A DNA stretch of 64,000 nucleotides from Hydractinia symbiolongicarpus (Eukaryota > Cnidaria > Hydrozoa > Anthoathecata > Hydractiniidae). The stretch covers positions 32,370,501-32,434,500 of the forward strand of contig NC_079879.1 of the NCBI RefSeq assembly GCF_029227915.1. The letters are read 5' to 3'. Shown piece after piece: positions 14,801 through 29,293 of this stretch (its first letter is position 1; the number at the start of each line of letters is the position of its first letter). The position numbers and the translations under genes were made by a program. A model generated the notes under the pieces. That model saw only the letters and a list, made by a program, of their open reading frames with translations. It had not been told where the DNA came from and did not search any database.

Positions 14801-17800
14801 CGTTTTGCGTCACATATTCGTATCAACATGTATTTAGCGATATGTTTCTGATATTACTAGGTTGCATCGCTTTTAACCGTGAAAAGATTGACTGTGTGAC
14901 TTAATTGAACTGATTTTGGACTTTGACCTTATATATGTGATAAATGAGCCTATTGGACTCCAAGAAATAACATTCTTCTTAATTTGACATGATTGCTGGA
15001 AATCAGCGATTACACTGGCCGCTATGATAGCGCTTTATTTAAAACTGTAGAAAAATAAGTCATTTTTTACTGTGGGACAAATCCTAGCCGTTAGCGCGCT
15101 GACGAAGTAGAATCAGTTTCAAAAACTACATCTCATTGACTTACTAACGGTATCACTCCGTTTCACCTACAACGGATGCGTCACCTATATGTACCAACAT
15201 GTATTTAGCGATATGTTTCTGATGATACTAGGTTGCATGGCTTTTAACGGTGGAACGATTGACTATGGGACTTAATTGAACTGATTTTAGACTTTAAACT
15301 TATAAATGTGATAAATGAGACAATTGGATCCCCAGAAGTAACATTCTTCTTAATTTGACATGATTGCTGTAACTCAGCGATAACACTGGCCGCTGTGATA
15401 GCGCTTTATTTAAAACTGTAAATAAATAAGTCATTTTTAACGGTGGGACCAATCCTAGCCGTTAGCGCGCGCTGAAGAAATAGAGAAAGTTTTGAAAACT
15501 ACATTTCATTGACTTTCCAACGGTCTCAGTCCGTTTGAGTTACAACCGTTTGCGTCACATATTCGTACCAACATGTATTTAGCGATACGTTTCTGATGTT
15601 ACTAGGTTGCATCGGTTTTAACGGTGGAACGATTGACTATGGGACTTAATTGAACTGATTTTAGACTTTAAACTTATAAATGTGATAAATAAGACACTTG
15701 GACCCCCAGAAGTAACATTCTTCATAATTTGACATGATTGCTCGAACTTAGCGGTTACACTGGGCGCTGTGGTAGCGCTTTACTTAAAAATGTAAATAAA
15801 TAAGTCATTTTTTACGTTGGGACCAATCTTAGCCGTTAGCCCGCGCTGAAGAAATAGAGACAACTAAAAAAAAACTACATTTCATTGACTTTCTAACGGT
15901 ATCAGTCCGTTTGAGTTACAACGGTTGCGTAACATTTTCGTACCAAATTATATTTAGCGATATGTTTCTGATATTACTAGGCTACATCGCTTCTAACAGT
16001 GAAACGACTGACTGTGTGATTAAATTGAACTGACTTTGGACTTTTAACTTATAAATGTGATAAATGAGACAATTGGACCCCCAGAAGTAACATTCTTCTT
16101 AATTTGACATGATTGCTCGAACTCAGCGATTACACTGTTCGCTGTTGTAGCGCTTTACTTAAAAATGTAAATAAATAAGTCATTTTTTACTATCGGACCA
16201 ATCCTAACCGTTAGCGAGCGCTGACGAAATAGAGACAACTTCAAAAATTACATTTCATTGACTTTGTAACGGCATCAGTCCGTTTGAGTTACAACGGTTG
16301 CGTCACATATTCGTATCAACATGTATTTAGCGATATGTTTCTGATATTACTAGGCTACATCGCTTCTAACAGTGAAACGACTGACTGTGTGATTAAATTG
16401 AACTGACTTTGGACTTTTAACTTATAAATGTGATAAATGAGACAATTGGACCCCCAGAAGTAACATTCTTCTTAATTTGACATGATTGCTCGAACTCAGC
16501 GATTACACTGTTCGCTGTTGTAGCGCTTTACTTAAAAATGTAAATAAATAAGTCATTTTTTACTATCGGACCAATCGTAACCGTTAGCGAGCGCTGAAGA
16601 AATAGAGACAACTTCAAAAATTACATTTCATTGACTTTGTAACGGCATCAGTCCGTTTGAGTTACAACGGTTGCGTCACATATTCGTATCAACATGTATT
16701 TAGCGATATGTTTCTGATATTACTAGGTTGCATCGCTTTTAACCGTGAAAAGATTGACTGTGTGACTTAATTGAACTGATTTTGGACTTTGACCTTTTAT
16801 ATGTGATAAATGAGCCTATTGGACTCCAAGAAATAACATTTTTCTTAATTTGATATGATTGCTGGAACTCAGCGATTACACTGGCCGATGTGATAGCGCT
16901 TTACTTAAAACTGTAGAAAAATAAGTCATTTTTTACTGTGGGACCAATCGTAGCCGTTAGCTCGCGCTGAAGAAATAGAGACAGTTTCAAAGACTATATT
17001 TCTTTGACTTTCTAACAGTATCAGTCCGTTTGAGTTACAAGGTTGCTTCACATATTCGTACCAAAATGGATGTAGCAATATGTTTCAGATATTACTAGGT
17101 TACATGGCTTTTAACAGTGAAACGATTGAGTATGGGACTTAATTGAACTGATTTTGGACTTTGACCTTATTAATGTGATAAATAAGCAAATTCGACTCCA
17201 AGAAATAACATTCTTCTTAATTTGACATGATTGCTGTAACTCAGCGATTACACTAGTCGGTGTGATAGCGCTTTATTAAAAACTGTAAATAAATTAGTCA
17301 ATTTTAACTGTGGGACCAATCCTAGCCGTTAGCGCGCGCTGAAGAAATAGAGAAAGTTTTGAAAACTACATTTCATTGACTTTCCAACGGTATCAGTCCG
17401 TTTGAGTTACAACGGTTACGTCACATATTCGTACCAACATGTATTTAGCGATATGTTTCTGATAATACTAGGTTGCATCGCTTTTAACGGTGGAACGATT
17501 GACTATGGGACTTAATTGAACTGATTTTAGACTTTAAACTTATAAATGTGATAAATGAGACACTTGGACCCCCAGAAGTAACATTCTTCATAATTTGACA
17601 TGATTGCTCGAACTCAGCGGTTACACTGGGCGCTGTGGTAGCGCTTTACTTAAAAATGTAAATAAATAAGTCATTTTTTACGTTGGGACCAATCTTAGCC
17701 GTTAGCCCGCGCTGAAGAAATAGAGACAACTAAAAAAAAACTACATTTCATTGACTTTCTAACGGTATCAGTCCGTTTGAGTTACAACGGTTGCGTAACA

Positions 17801-19639
17801 TTTTCGTACCAAATTATATTTAGCGATATGTTTCTGATATTACTAGGCTACATCGCTTCTAACAGTGAAACGACTGACTGTGTGATTAAATTGAACTGAC
17901 TTTGGACTTTTAACTTATAAATGTGATAAATGAGACAATTGGACCCCCAGAAGTAACATTCTTCTTAATTTGACATGATTGCTCGAACTCAGCGATTACA
18001 CTGTTCGCTGTTGTAGCGCTTTACTTAAAAATGTAAATAAATAAGTCATTTTTTACTATCGGACCAATCCTAACCGTTAGCGAGCGCTGAAGAAATAGAG
18101 ACAACTTCAAAAATTACATTTCATTGACTTTGTAACGGCATCAGTCCGTTTGAGTTACAACGGTTGCGTCACATATTCGTATCAACATGTATTTAGCGAT
18201 ATGTTTCTGATATTACTAGGTTGCATCGCTTTTAACCGTGAAAAGATTGACTGTGTGACTTAATTGAACTGATTTTGGACTTTGACCTTTTATATGTGAT
18301 AAATGAGCCTATTGGACTCCAAGAAATAACATTTTTCTTAATTTGATATGATTGCTGGAACTCAGCGATTACACTGGCCGATGTGATAGCGCTTTACTTA
18401 AAACTGTAGAAAAATAAGTCATTTTTTACTGTGGGACCAATCCTAGCCGTTAGCTCGCGCTGAAGAAATAGAGACAGTTTCAAAGACTATATTTCTTTGA
18501 CTTTCTAACAGTATCAGTCCGTTTGAGTTACAAGGTTGCTTCACATATTCGTACCAAAATGGATGTAGCAATATGTTTCAGATATTACTAGGTTACATGG
18601 CTTTTAACAGTGAAACGATTGAGTATGGGACTTAATTGAACTGATTTTGGACTTTGACCTTATTAATGTGATAAATAAGCAAATTCGACTCCAAGAAATA
18701 ACATTCTTCTTAATTTGACATGATTGCTGTAACTCAGCGATTACACTAGTCGGTGTGATAGCGCTTTATTAAAAACTGTAAATAAATTAGTCAATTTTAA
18801 CTGTGGGACCAATCCTAGCCGTTAGCGCGCGCTGAAGAAATAGAGAAAGTTTTGAAAACTACATTTCATTGACTTTCCAACGGTATCAGTCCGTTTGAGT
18901 TACAACGGTTACGTCACATATTCGTACCAACATGTATTTAGCGATATGTTTCTGATAATACTAGGTTGCATCGCTTTTAACGGTGGAACGATTGACTATG
19001 GGACTTAATTGAACTGATTTTAGACTTCAAACTTATAAATGTGATAAATGAGACAATTGGACACCCAGAAATAACATTCTTCTTAATTTGACATGATTGC
19101 TCGAACTCAGCGTTTACACCGGCCGCTGTGGTAGCGCTTTACTTAAAAATGTAGATAAATAAATCATTTTTTACTGTGGGACCAATCCTAGCCGTTAGCC
19201 TGCGCTGAAGAAATAGAGATAGTTTGGAAAACTACATTTCATTGACTTTCCAACGGTATCAGTCCGTTTGAGTTATAACGGTTGCGTCACATATTCGTAC
19301 CAACATGAATTTAGCGATATGTTTCTGATGATACTAGGTTGCATGGCTTTTAACGGTGGAACGATTGAGTATGGGACTTAATTGAACTGATTTTAGACTT
19401 TAAACTTATAAATGTGATAAATGAGACAATTGGATCCCCAGAAGTAACATTCTTCTTAATTTGACATGATTGCTGTAACTCAGCAATAACACTGGCCGCT
19501 GTGATAGCGCTTTATTTAAAACTGTAAATAAATAAGTCATTTTTAACTGTGGGACCAATCCTAGCCGTTAGCGCGCGCTGAAGAAATAGAGAAAGTTTTG
19601 AAAACTACATTTCATTGACTTTCCAACGGTCTCAGTCCG
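11881..19639 (+). repeat. Satellite block with three related copies offset by 8, 13 and 5 monomers
   Basis: A diagnostic monomer series recurs three times. The reading GACACTTGG is at 12707, 15693 and 17559, offsets of 2986 (8 monomers), 1866 (5) and 4852 (13 in total). It is followed each time by a monomer with an unusual A-run after GAGACAAC and then by one reading GGCTACATCGCTTC. CCGTGAAAAG recurs at 11891, 13385, 14877, 16743 and 18236, a spacing of 4, 4, 5 and 4 monomers. The middle copy carries one extra monomer: GGCTAC at 15980 is repeated 373 bp later at 16353. Copies agree over one to several kilobases with few differences. No gene is present. Confidence 0.85.
15980..16725 (+). repeat. 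Single-monomer tandem duplication inside the middle block copy
   Basis: The monomer beginning GGCTACATCGCTTC at 15980 is followed by a near-copy beginning at 16353, exactly 373 bp later. The other two copies of the larger block have this monomer only once. This is a local gain of one repeat unit, most simply by unequal exchange. It explains why equivalent landmarks are 2986 bp apart before it and about 3358 bp apart after it. Confidence 0.8.
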
Positions 19640-22600
19640 TTTGAGTTACACCGTTTTGCGTCACATATTCGTACCAACATGTCTTTAGCGATATGTTTCT
19701 GATATTACTAGGTTCCATCGCTTTTAACAGTGAAACGATTGACTGTGTGACTTAATTGAACTGATTTTAGACTTCAAACTTATAAATGTGATAAATGAGA
19801 CAATTAGACCCCAAGAAATAACATTCTTCTTAATTTGACATGATTGTTCGACTTCACCTATTACACTGTGCTCTGTGGTGGTGCTAAATTTAAAAGTGTA
19901 GATAAATAAGTCAGTTTTAACTGTGAGACCAATCCTAGCCGTTAGCGCGGGCTGAAGAAATAGAGAAAGTTTCAAAAACTACATTTCATTGACTTTCTAA
20001 TGGTATCAGTCCGTTTGAGTTACAACGGTTGCGTCACATATTTGTACCAACATGTACTTAGCGATATGTTTCTGATGATACTAGGTTGCATCGCTTTTAA
20101 CGGTGGAACGATTGACTATGGGACTTAATTGAACTGATTTTAGACTTTAAACTTATAAATGTGATAAATGAGACAATTGGACACCCAGAAATAACATTCT
20201 TCTTAATTTGACATGATTGCTCGAACTCAGCGCTTACACTGGCCGGTGTGGTAGCGCTTTACTTAAAAATGTAAATAAATAAGTCATTTTTTACTGTCGG
20301 ACCAATCCTAACCGTTAGTGAGCGCTGAAGAAATAGAGACAACTTCAAAAATTACATTTCATTGACTTTGTAACGGTATCAATCTGTTTGAGTTACAACG
20401 GTTGCGTCACCTATTCGTCCAACATGAATTGAGCGATATTTTTCTGATATTGCTAGGTTGCATCGCTTTTAACAGTGAAAAGATTGACTGTGGGACTTAA
20501 TTGAACTGATTTTGGACTTTGACCTTATATACGTGATAAATGAGCCTATTGGACTCCAAGAAATAACATTCTTTTTAATTTGACATGATTGCTGGAACTC
20601 AGCGATTACACTGGCCGCTGTGATAGTGCTTTATTTAAAACTGTAGAAAACCAAGTTATTTTTTACTTTGGGACCAATCCTAGCAGTTAGCCCGCGCTGA
20701 AGAATTAGAGACAGTTTGGAAAACTACATTTCATTGACTTTCTAACGGTATCAGTCCGTTTGAGTTACAACGGTTGCGTAACATTTTCGTACCAACTTAT
20801 ATTTAGCGATATGTTTCTGATATTACTAGGCTACATCGCTTTTAACAGTGAAACGACTGACTGTGGGATTAAATTGAACTGACTTTGGACTTTAAACTTA
20901 TAAATGTGATAAATGAAACAATTGGAACCCCAGAAGTAACATTCTTCTTAATTTGACATGATTGCTCGAACTTAGCGATTACACTGGGCGCTGTGGTAGC
21001 GCTTTACTTACAAATGTAAATAAATAAGTCATTTTTTACTGTCGGACCAATCCTAACCGTTAGCAAGCGCTGAAGAAATAGAGACAACTTCAAAAATTAC
21101 ATTTTATTGACTTTGTAACGGTATCAATCTGTTTGAGTTACAACGGTTGCGTCACCTATTCGTCCAACATGAATTGAGCGATATTTTTCTGATATTGCTA
21201 GGTTGCATCGCTTTTAACAGTGAAAAGATTGACTGTGGGACTTAATTGAACTGATTTTGGACTTTGACCTTATATACGTGATAAATGAGCCTATTGGACT
21301 CCAAGAAATAACATTCTTTTTAATTTGACATGATTGCTGGAACTCAGCGATTACACTGGCCGCTGTGATAGCGCTTTATTTAAAACTGTAGATAACCAAG
21401 TTAATTTTTACGTTGGGACCAATCCTAGCCCTTAGCCCGCGCTGAAGAAATAGAGACAGTTTGGAAAACTACATTTCATTGACTTTCTAACGGTATCAGT
21501 CCGTTTGAGTTACAACGGTTGCGTAACATTTTCGTACCAACTTATATTTAGCGATATGTTTCTGATATTACTAGGCTACATCGCCTTTAACAGTGAAACG
21601 ACTGACTGTGGGATTAAATTGAACTGACTTTGGACTTTTAACTTATAAATGTGATAAATGAAACAATTGGACCCCCAGAAGTAACATTCTTCTTAATTTG
21701 ACATGATTGCTTGAACTCAGCGATTACACTGGGCGCTGTGGTAGCGCTTTATTTAAAACTGTAGAAAAATAAGTCATTTTTTACTGTGGGACCAATCCTA
21801 GCCGTTAGCTCGCGCTGAAGAAATAGAGACAGTTTCAAAGACTATATTTCTTTGACTTTCTAACAGTATCAGTCCGTTTGAGTTACAAGGTTGCTTCACA
21901 TATTCGTACCAAAATGGATGTAGCAATATGTTTCAGATATTACTAGGTTACATCGCTTTCAACAGTGAAACGATTGACTGTGGGACTTAATTGAACTGAT
22001 TTTGGACTTTGACCTTATTAATGTGATAAATAAGCCAATTCGACTCCAAGAAATAACATTCTTCTTAATTTGACATGATTGCTGTAACTCAGCGATTACA
22101 CTAGTCGGTGTGATAGCGCTTTATTAAAAACTGTAAATAAATTAGTCATTTTTAACTGTGGGACCAATCCTAGCCGTTAGCGCGCGCTGAAGAAATAGAG
22201 AAAGTTTTGAAAACTACATTTCATTGACTTTCCAACGGTCTCAGTCCGTTTGAGTTACACCGTTTTGCGTCACATATTCGTACCAACATGTCTTTAGCGA
22301 TATGTTTCTGATATTACTAGGTTCCATCGCTTTTAACAGTGAAACGATTGACTGTGTGACTTAATTGAACTGATTTTAGACTTCAAACTTATAAATGTGA
22401 TAAATGAGACAATTAGACCCCAAGAAATAACATTCTTCTTAATTTGACATGATTGTTCGACTTCACCTATTACACTGTGCTCTGTGGTGGTGCTAAATTT
22501 AAAAGTGTAGATAAATAAGTCAGTTTTAACTGTGAGACCAATCCTAGCCGTTAGCGCGGGCTGAAGAAATAGAGAAAGTTTCAAAAACTACATTTCATTG

Positions 22601-24850
22601 ACTTTCTAATGGTATCAGTCCGTTTGAGTTACAACGGTTGCGTCACATATTCGTACCAACATGTACTTAGCGATATGTTTCTGATGATACTAGGTTGCAT
22701 CGCTTTTAACGGTGGAACGATTGACTATGGGACTTAATTGAACTGATTTTAGACTTTAAACTTATAAATGTGATAAATGAGACAATTGGACACCCAGAAA
22801 TAACATTCTTCTTAATTTGACATGATTGCTCGAACTCAGCGTTTACACTGGCCGCTGTGGTAGCGCTTTACTTAAAAATGTAAATAAATAAGTCATTTTT
22901 TACTGTCGGACCAATCCTAACCGTTAGTGAGCGCTGAAGAAATAGAGACAACTTCAAAAACTACATTTCATTGACTTTGTAACGGTATCAATCTGTTTGA
23001 GTTACAACGGTTGCGTCACCTATTCGTCCAACATGAATTGAGCGATATTTTTCTGATATTGCTAGGTTGCATCGCTTTTAACAGTGAAAAGATTGACTGT
23101 GGGACTTAATTGAACTGATTTTGGACTTTGACCTTATATACGTGATAAATGAGCCTATTGGACTCCAAGAAATAACATTCTTTTTAATTTGACATGATTG
23201 CTGGAACTCAGCGATTACACTGGCCGCTGTGATAGTGCTTTATTTAAAACTGTAGAAAACCAAGTTATTTTTTACTTTGGGACCAATCCTAGCAGTTAGC
23301 CCGCGCTGAAGAATTAGAGACAGTTTGGAAAACTACATTTCATTGACTTTCTAACGGTATCAGTCCGTTTGAGTTACAACGGTTGCGTAACATTTTCGTA
23401 CCAACTTATATTTAGCGATATGTTTCTGATATTACTAGGCTACATCGCTTTTAACAGTGAAACGACTGACTGTGGGATTAAATTGAACTGACTTTGGACT
23501 TTAAACTTATAAATGTGATAAATGAAACAATTGGAACCCCAGAAGTAACATTCTTCTTAATTTGACATGATTGCTCGAACTTAGCGATTACACTGGGCGC
23601 TGTGGTAGCGCTTTACTTACAAATGTAAATAAATAAGTCATTTTTTACTGTCGGACCAATCCTAACCGTTAGCAAGCGCTGAAGAAATAGAGACAACTTC
23701 AAAAATTACATTTTATTGACTTTGTAACGGTATCAATCTGTTTGAGTTACAACGGTTGCGTCACCTATTCGTCCAACATGAATTGAGCGATATTTTTCTG
23801 ATATTGCTAGGTTGCATCGCTTTTAACAGTGAAAAGATTGACTGTGGGACTTAATTGAACTGATTTTGGACTTTGACCTTATATACGTGATAAATGAGCC
23901 TATTGGACTTCAAGAAATAACATTCTTTTTAATTTGACATGATTGCTGGAACTCAGCGATTACACTGGCCGCTGTGATAGCGCTTTATTTAAAACTGTAG
24001 ATAACCAAGTTAATTTTTACGTTGGGACCAATCCTAGCCCTTAGCCCGCGCTGAAGAAATAGAGACAGTTTGGAAAACTACATTTCATTGACTTTCTAAC
24101 GGTATCAGTCCGTTTGAGTTACAACGGTTGCGTAACATTTTCGTACCAACTTATATTTAGCGATATGTTTCTGATATTACTAGGCTACATCGCCTTTAAC
24201 AGTCAAACGACTGACTGTGGGATTAAATTGAACTGACTTTGGACTTTTAACTTATAAATGTGATAAATGAAACAATTGGACCCCCAGAAGTAACATTCTT
24301 CTTAATTTGACATGATTGCTTGAACTCAGCGATTACACTGGGCGCTGTGGTAGCGCTTTATTTAAAACTGTAGAAAAATAAGTCATTTTTTACTGTGGGA
24401 CCAATCCTAGCCGTTAGCTCGCGCTGAAGAAATAGAGACAGTTTCAAAGACTATATTTCTTTGACTTTCTAACAGTATCAGTCCGTTTGAGTTACAAGGT
24501 TGCTTCACATATTCGTACCAAAATGGATGTAGCAATATGTTTCAGATATTACTAGGTTACATCGCTTTCAACAGTGAAACGATTGACTGTGGGACTTAAT
24601 TGAACTGATTTTGGACTTTGACCTTATTAATGTGATAAATAAGCCAATTCGACTCCAAGAAATAACATTCTTCTTAATTTGACATGATTGCTGTAACTCA
24701 GCGATTACACTAGTCGGTGTGATAGCGCTTTATTAAAAACTGTAAATAAATTAGTCATTTTTAACTGTGGGACCAATCCTAGCCGTTAGCGCGCGCTGAA
24801 GAAATAGAGAAAGTTTTGAAAACTACATTTCATTGACTTTCCAACGGTAT
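19640..24850 (+). repeat. Seven-monomer tandem duplication (2609-bp period)
   Basis: Two adjacent copies of a 7-monomer unit run from about 19,640 to 22,245 and from about 22,245 to 24,850. Equivalent landmarks are 2609 bp apart, for example the monomers starting at 19724 and 22333, which match almost base for base. Only scattered substitutions separate the copies, such as TTTGTACC at about 20040 against TTCGTACC in the second copy. The low divergence marks this as one of the youngest amplifications in the window. A stop-free 83-codon reading on the minus strand occurs in both copies only because the monomers are copies. No coding function is supported. Confidence 0.87.
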
Positions 24851-26781
24851 CAGTCCGTTTGAGTTACAACGGTTGCGTCACATATTCGTACCAACATGTA
24901 TTTAGCGATATGTTTCTGATAATACTAGGTTGCATCGCTTTTAACGGTGGAACGATTGACTATGGGACTTAATTGAACTGATTTTAGACTTTAAACTTAT
25001 AAATGTGATAAATGAGACAATTGGACACCCAGAAATAAAATTCTTCTTAATTTGACATGATTGCTCGAACTCAGCGTTTACACTGGCCGCTGTGGTAGCG
25101 CTTTACTTAAAAATGTAGATAAATAAATCATTTTTTACTGTGGGACCAATCCTAGCCATTAGCCCGCGCTGAAGAAATGGAGACAGTTTGGAAAACTACA
25201 TTTCATTGACTTTCCAACGGTATCAGTCCGTTTGAGTTATAACGGTTGCGTCACATATTCGTTCCAACATGTATTTAGCGATATGTTTCTGATGATACTA
25301 GGTTGCATGGCTTTTAACGGTGGAACGATTGAGTATGGGACTTAATTGAACTGATTTTAGACTTTAAACTTATAAATGTGATAAATGAGACAATTGGATT
25401 CCCAGAAGTAACATTCTTCCTAATTTGACATGATTGCTGTAACTCAGCGATAACACTGGCCGCTGTGATAGCGCTTTACTTAAAAATGTAAATAAATAAG
25501 TCATTTTTTACTGTCGGACCAATCCTAACCGTTAGCGAGCGCTGAAGAAATAGAGACAACTTCAAAAATTACATTTCATTGACTTTGTAACGGTATCAAT
25601 CTGTTTGAGTTACAACGGTTGCGTCACCTATTCGTCCAACATGAATTGAGCGATATTTTTCTGATATTGCTAGGTTGCATCGCTTTTACCAGTGAAAAGA
25701 TTGACTGTGGGACTTAATTGAACTGATTTTTGACTTTGACCTTATATACGTGATAAATGAGCCTATTGGACTCCAAGAAATAACATTCTTTTTAATTTGA
25801 CATGATTGCTGGAACACAACGATTACACTGGCCGCTGTGATAGCGCTTTATTTAAAACTGTAGATAACCAAGTTATTTTTTACTTTGGGACCAATCCTAG
25901 CAGTTAGCCCGCGCTGAAGAATTAGAGACAGTTTGGAAAACTACATTTCATTGACTTTCTAACGGTATCAGTCCGTTTGAGTTACAACGGTTGCGTAACA
26001 TTTTCGTACCAACTTATATTTAGCGATATGTTTCTGATATTACTAGGTTCCATCGCTTTTAACAGTGAAACGATTGACTGTGTGACTTAATTGAACTGAT
26101 TTTAGACTTCAAACTTATAAATGTGATAAATGAGACAATTAGACCCCAAGAAATAACATTTTTCTTAATTTGACATGATTGTTCGACTTCACCTATTACA
26201 CTGTGCTCTGTGGTGGTGCTAAATTTAAAAGTGTAGATAAATAAGTCAGTTTTAACTGTGGGACCAATCCTAGCCGTTAGCGCGGGCTAAAGAAATAGAG
26301 AAAGTTTCAAAAACTACATTTCATTGACTTTCTAATGGTATCAGTCCGTTTGAGTTACAACGGTTGCGTCACCTATTCGTCCAACATGAATTGAGCGATA
26401 TTTTTCGTATATTGCTAGGTTGCATCGCTTTTAACAGTGAAAAGATTGACTGTGGGACTTAGTTGAACTGATTTTGGACTTTGACCTTATATACGTGATA
26501 AATGAGCCTATTGGACACCCAGAAATAACATTCTTCTTAATTTGACATGATTGCTCGAACTCAGCGTTTACACTGGCCGCTGTGGTAGCGCTTTACTTAA
26601 AAATGTAAATAAATAAGTTATTTTTTACTTTGGGACCAATCCTAGCAGTTAGCCCGCGCTAAAGAATTAGAGACAGTTTGGAAAACTACATTTCATTGAC
26701 TTTCTAACGGTATCAGTCCGTTTGAGTTACAACGGTTGCGTAACATTTTCGTACCAAGTTTTATTTAGCGATATGTTTCTG
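24851..26781 (+). repeat. Satellite array, mosaic monomers
   Basis: About five monomers resemble neighbours on both sides in short patches. The monomer near 26,380-26,510 shares the rare readings TTTTTCGTATATTGC and GACTTAGTTG with the one near 30,845-30,960. The following 150 bp then match a different family better. Such patchwork fits gene conversion or crossover within monomers. No gene is present. Confidence 0.88.
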
Positions 26782-29293
26782 ATATTACTAGGCTACATCG
26801 CTTTTAACAGTGAAACGACTGACTGTGGGATTAAATTGAACTGACTTTGGACTTTGACCTTATAAATGTGTTAAATGAGCCAATTGGACTCCAAGAAGTA
26901 ACATTTTTCATAATTTGACACGATTGTTGGAACTCAGCGATTACACTGGCCGCTGTGATAGCGCTTTATTTAAAACTGTAGATAAATAAGTCATATTTTA
27001 CTGTGGGACAAATTCTAGTCGTTAGCGCGCTGACGAAATAGAGAAAGTTCCAAGAACTACATTTCATTGACTTTCTAACGGCATCAGTCCGTTTGAGTTA
27101 CAACGGTTGCGTCACATATTCGTATCAACATGTATTTAGCGATATGTTTCTGATGTTACTAGGTTGCATCGCTTTCAACAGTGAAACGATTGACTGTGGA
27201 CTTAATTGAACTGATTTTGGACTTTGACCTTATTAATGTGATAAATAAGCCAATTCGACTCCAAGAAATAACATTCTTCTTAATTTGACATGATTGCTGT
27301 AACTCAGCGATTACACTAGTCGGTGTGATAGCGCTTTATTTAAAAGTTTAGATGAATAAGTCATTTTTTACGGTGGGACAAATCCTAGCCGTTAGCGCGC
27401 TGACGAAGTAGAATCAGTTTCAAAAACTACATCTCATTGACTTACTAACGGTATCAGTCTGTTTCACCTACAAAAGATGCGTCACCTATATGTACCAACA
27501 TGTATTTAGCGATATGTTTCTGATATTACGAGGTTGCATTGCTTTTAACCGTGAAACGATTGGCTGTGGGACTTAATTGAATGGGTTTGGACATTGACTT
27601 TGTTAATGTGATAAATGAGACAATTGGATCCCCAGAAGTAACATTCTTCTTAATTTGACATGGTTGCTGTAACTCAGCGATAACACTGGCCGCTGTGATA
27701 GCGCTTTATTAAAAACTGTAAATAAATAAGTCATTTTTAACTGTAGGACCAATCCTAGCCGTTAGCGCGCGCTGAAGAAATAGAGAAAGTTTTGAAAACT
27801 ACATTTCATTGACTTTCCAACGGTATCAGTCCGTTTGAGTTACAACGGTTGCGTCACATATTCGTACCAACATGTATTTAGCGATATGTTTCTGATAATA
27901 CTAGGTTGCATCGCTTTTAACGGTGGAACGATTGACTATGGGACTTAATTGAACTGATTTTAGACTTTAAACTTATAAATGTGATAAATGAGACAATTGG
28001 ACACCCAGAAATAACATTCTTCTTAATTTGAAATGATTGCTCGAACTCAGCGTTTACACTGGCCGCTGTGGTAGCGCTTTACTTAAAAATGTAGATAAAT
28101 AAATCATTTTTTACTGTGAGACCAATCCTAGCCGTTAGCCCGCGCTGAAGAAATAGAGAATGTTTGGAAAACTACATTTCATTGACTTTCCAACGGTATC
28201 AGTCCGTTTGAGTTATAACGGTTGCGTCACATATTCGTACCAACATGTATTTAGCGATATGTTTCTGATGATACTAGGTTGCATGGCTTTTAACGGTGGA
28301 ACGATTGACTATGGGACTTAATTAAACTGATTTTAGACTTTAAACTTATAAATGTGATAAATGAGACAATTAGACCCCAAGAAATAACATTCTTCTTAAT
28401 TTGACATGAATGTTCGACTTCACCTATTACACTGTGCTCTGTGGTGGTGCTAAATTTAAAAGTGTAGATAAATAAGTCAGTTTTAACTGTGGGACCAATC
28501 CTAGCCGTTAGCGCGGGCTGAAGAAATAGAGAAAGTTTCAAAAACTAAATTTCATTGACTTTCTAATGGTATCAGTTCGTTTGAGTTACAACGGTTGCGT
28601 CACATATTCGTACCAACATGTATTTAGCGATACGTTTCTGATGTTACTTGGTTTCATCGGTGTTAACGGTGGAACGATTGACTATAGGACTTAATTGAAC
28701 TGATTTTAGACTTTAAACTTATAAATGTGATAAATGAGACAATTGGACCCCCAGAAGTAACATTCTTCTTAATTTGACATGATTGCTCGAACTCAGCGGT
28801 TACACTGGGCGCTGTGGTAGCGCTTTACTTAAAAATGTAAATAAATAAGTCATTTTTTACTGTCGGACCAATCTTAACCGTTAGCGAGCGCTGAAGAAAT
28901 AGAGACAACTTCAAAAATTACATTTCATTGACTTTGTAACGGTATCAATCTGTTTGAGTTACAACGGTTGCGTCACCTATTCGTTCAACATGAATTGAGC
29001 GATATTTTTCTGATATTGCTAGGTTGCATCGATTTTAACAGTGAAAAGATTGACTGTGGGACTTAATTGAACTGATTTTGGACTTTGACCTTATATACGT
29101 GATAAATGAGCCTATTGGATTCCAAGAAATAACATTCTTCTTAATTTGACATGATTGCTGGAACTCAGCGATTACACTGGCTGCTGTGATAGCGCTTTAT
29201 TTAAAACTGTAGATAAATAAATCATTTTTTACTGTGGGACAAAATCTAGCCGTTAGCGCGCTGACGAAATAGAGAAAGTTTCAAGAACTACAT
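26782..29293 (+). repeat. Segmental copy A of a ~2.5-kb satellite block
   Basis: This stretch matches 35684-38195 at a constant offset of 8902 bp with very few substitutions, such as TCGTTAGCGCGCTG at about 27016 against TCGTTAGCACGCTG. Without the LINE, the offset is 4465 bp, or 12 monomers. The copies part company at about 29293 (ACGTTCTAAC against ACTTTCTAAC). The left edge matches the first satellite bases to the right of the LINE, so this copy preserves the uninterrupted sequence of the LINE target. It includes a shortened monomer at about 27570 where GAACTGATTTTGGAC is reduced to GAATGGGTTTGGAC, also seen in copy B. Confidence 0.88.

Noticed and set aside
19724-19975. A recurring 83-codon minus-strand reading (also at 22333-22584, 28290-28541, 29778-30029 and 37192-37443; a related 69-codon one at 11514-11723)
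   Set aside because: These are satellite monomers that happen to lack stops. Most sister monomers have stops in this frame, there is no codon signature, and the recurrence follows from duplication of the DNA.
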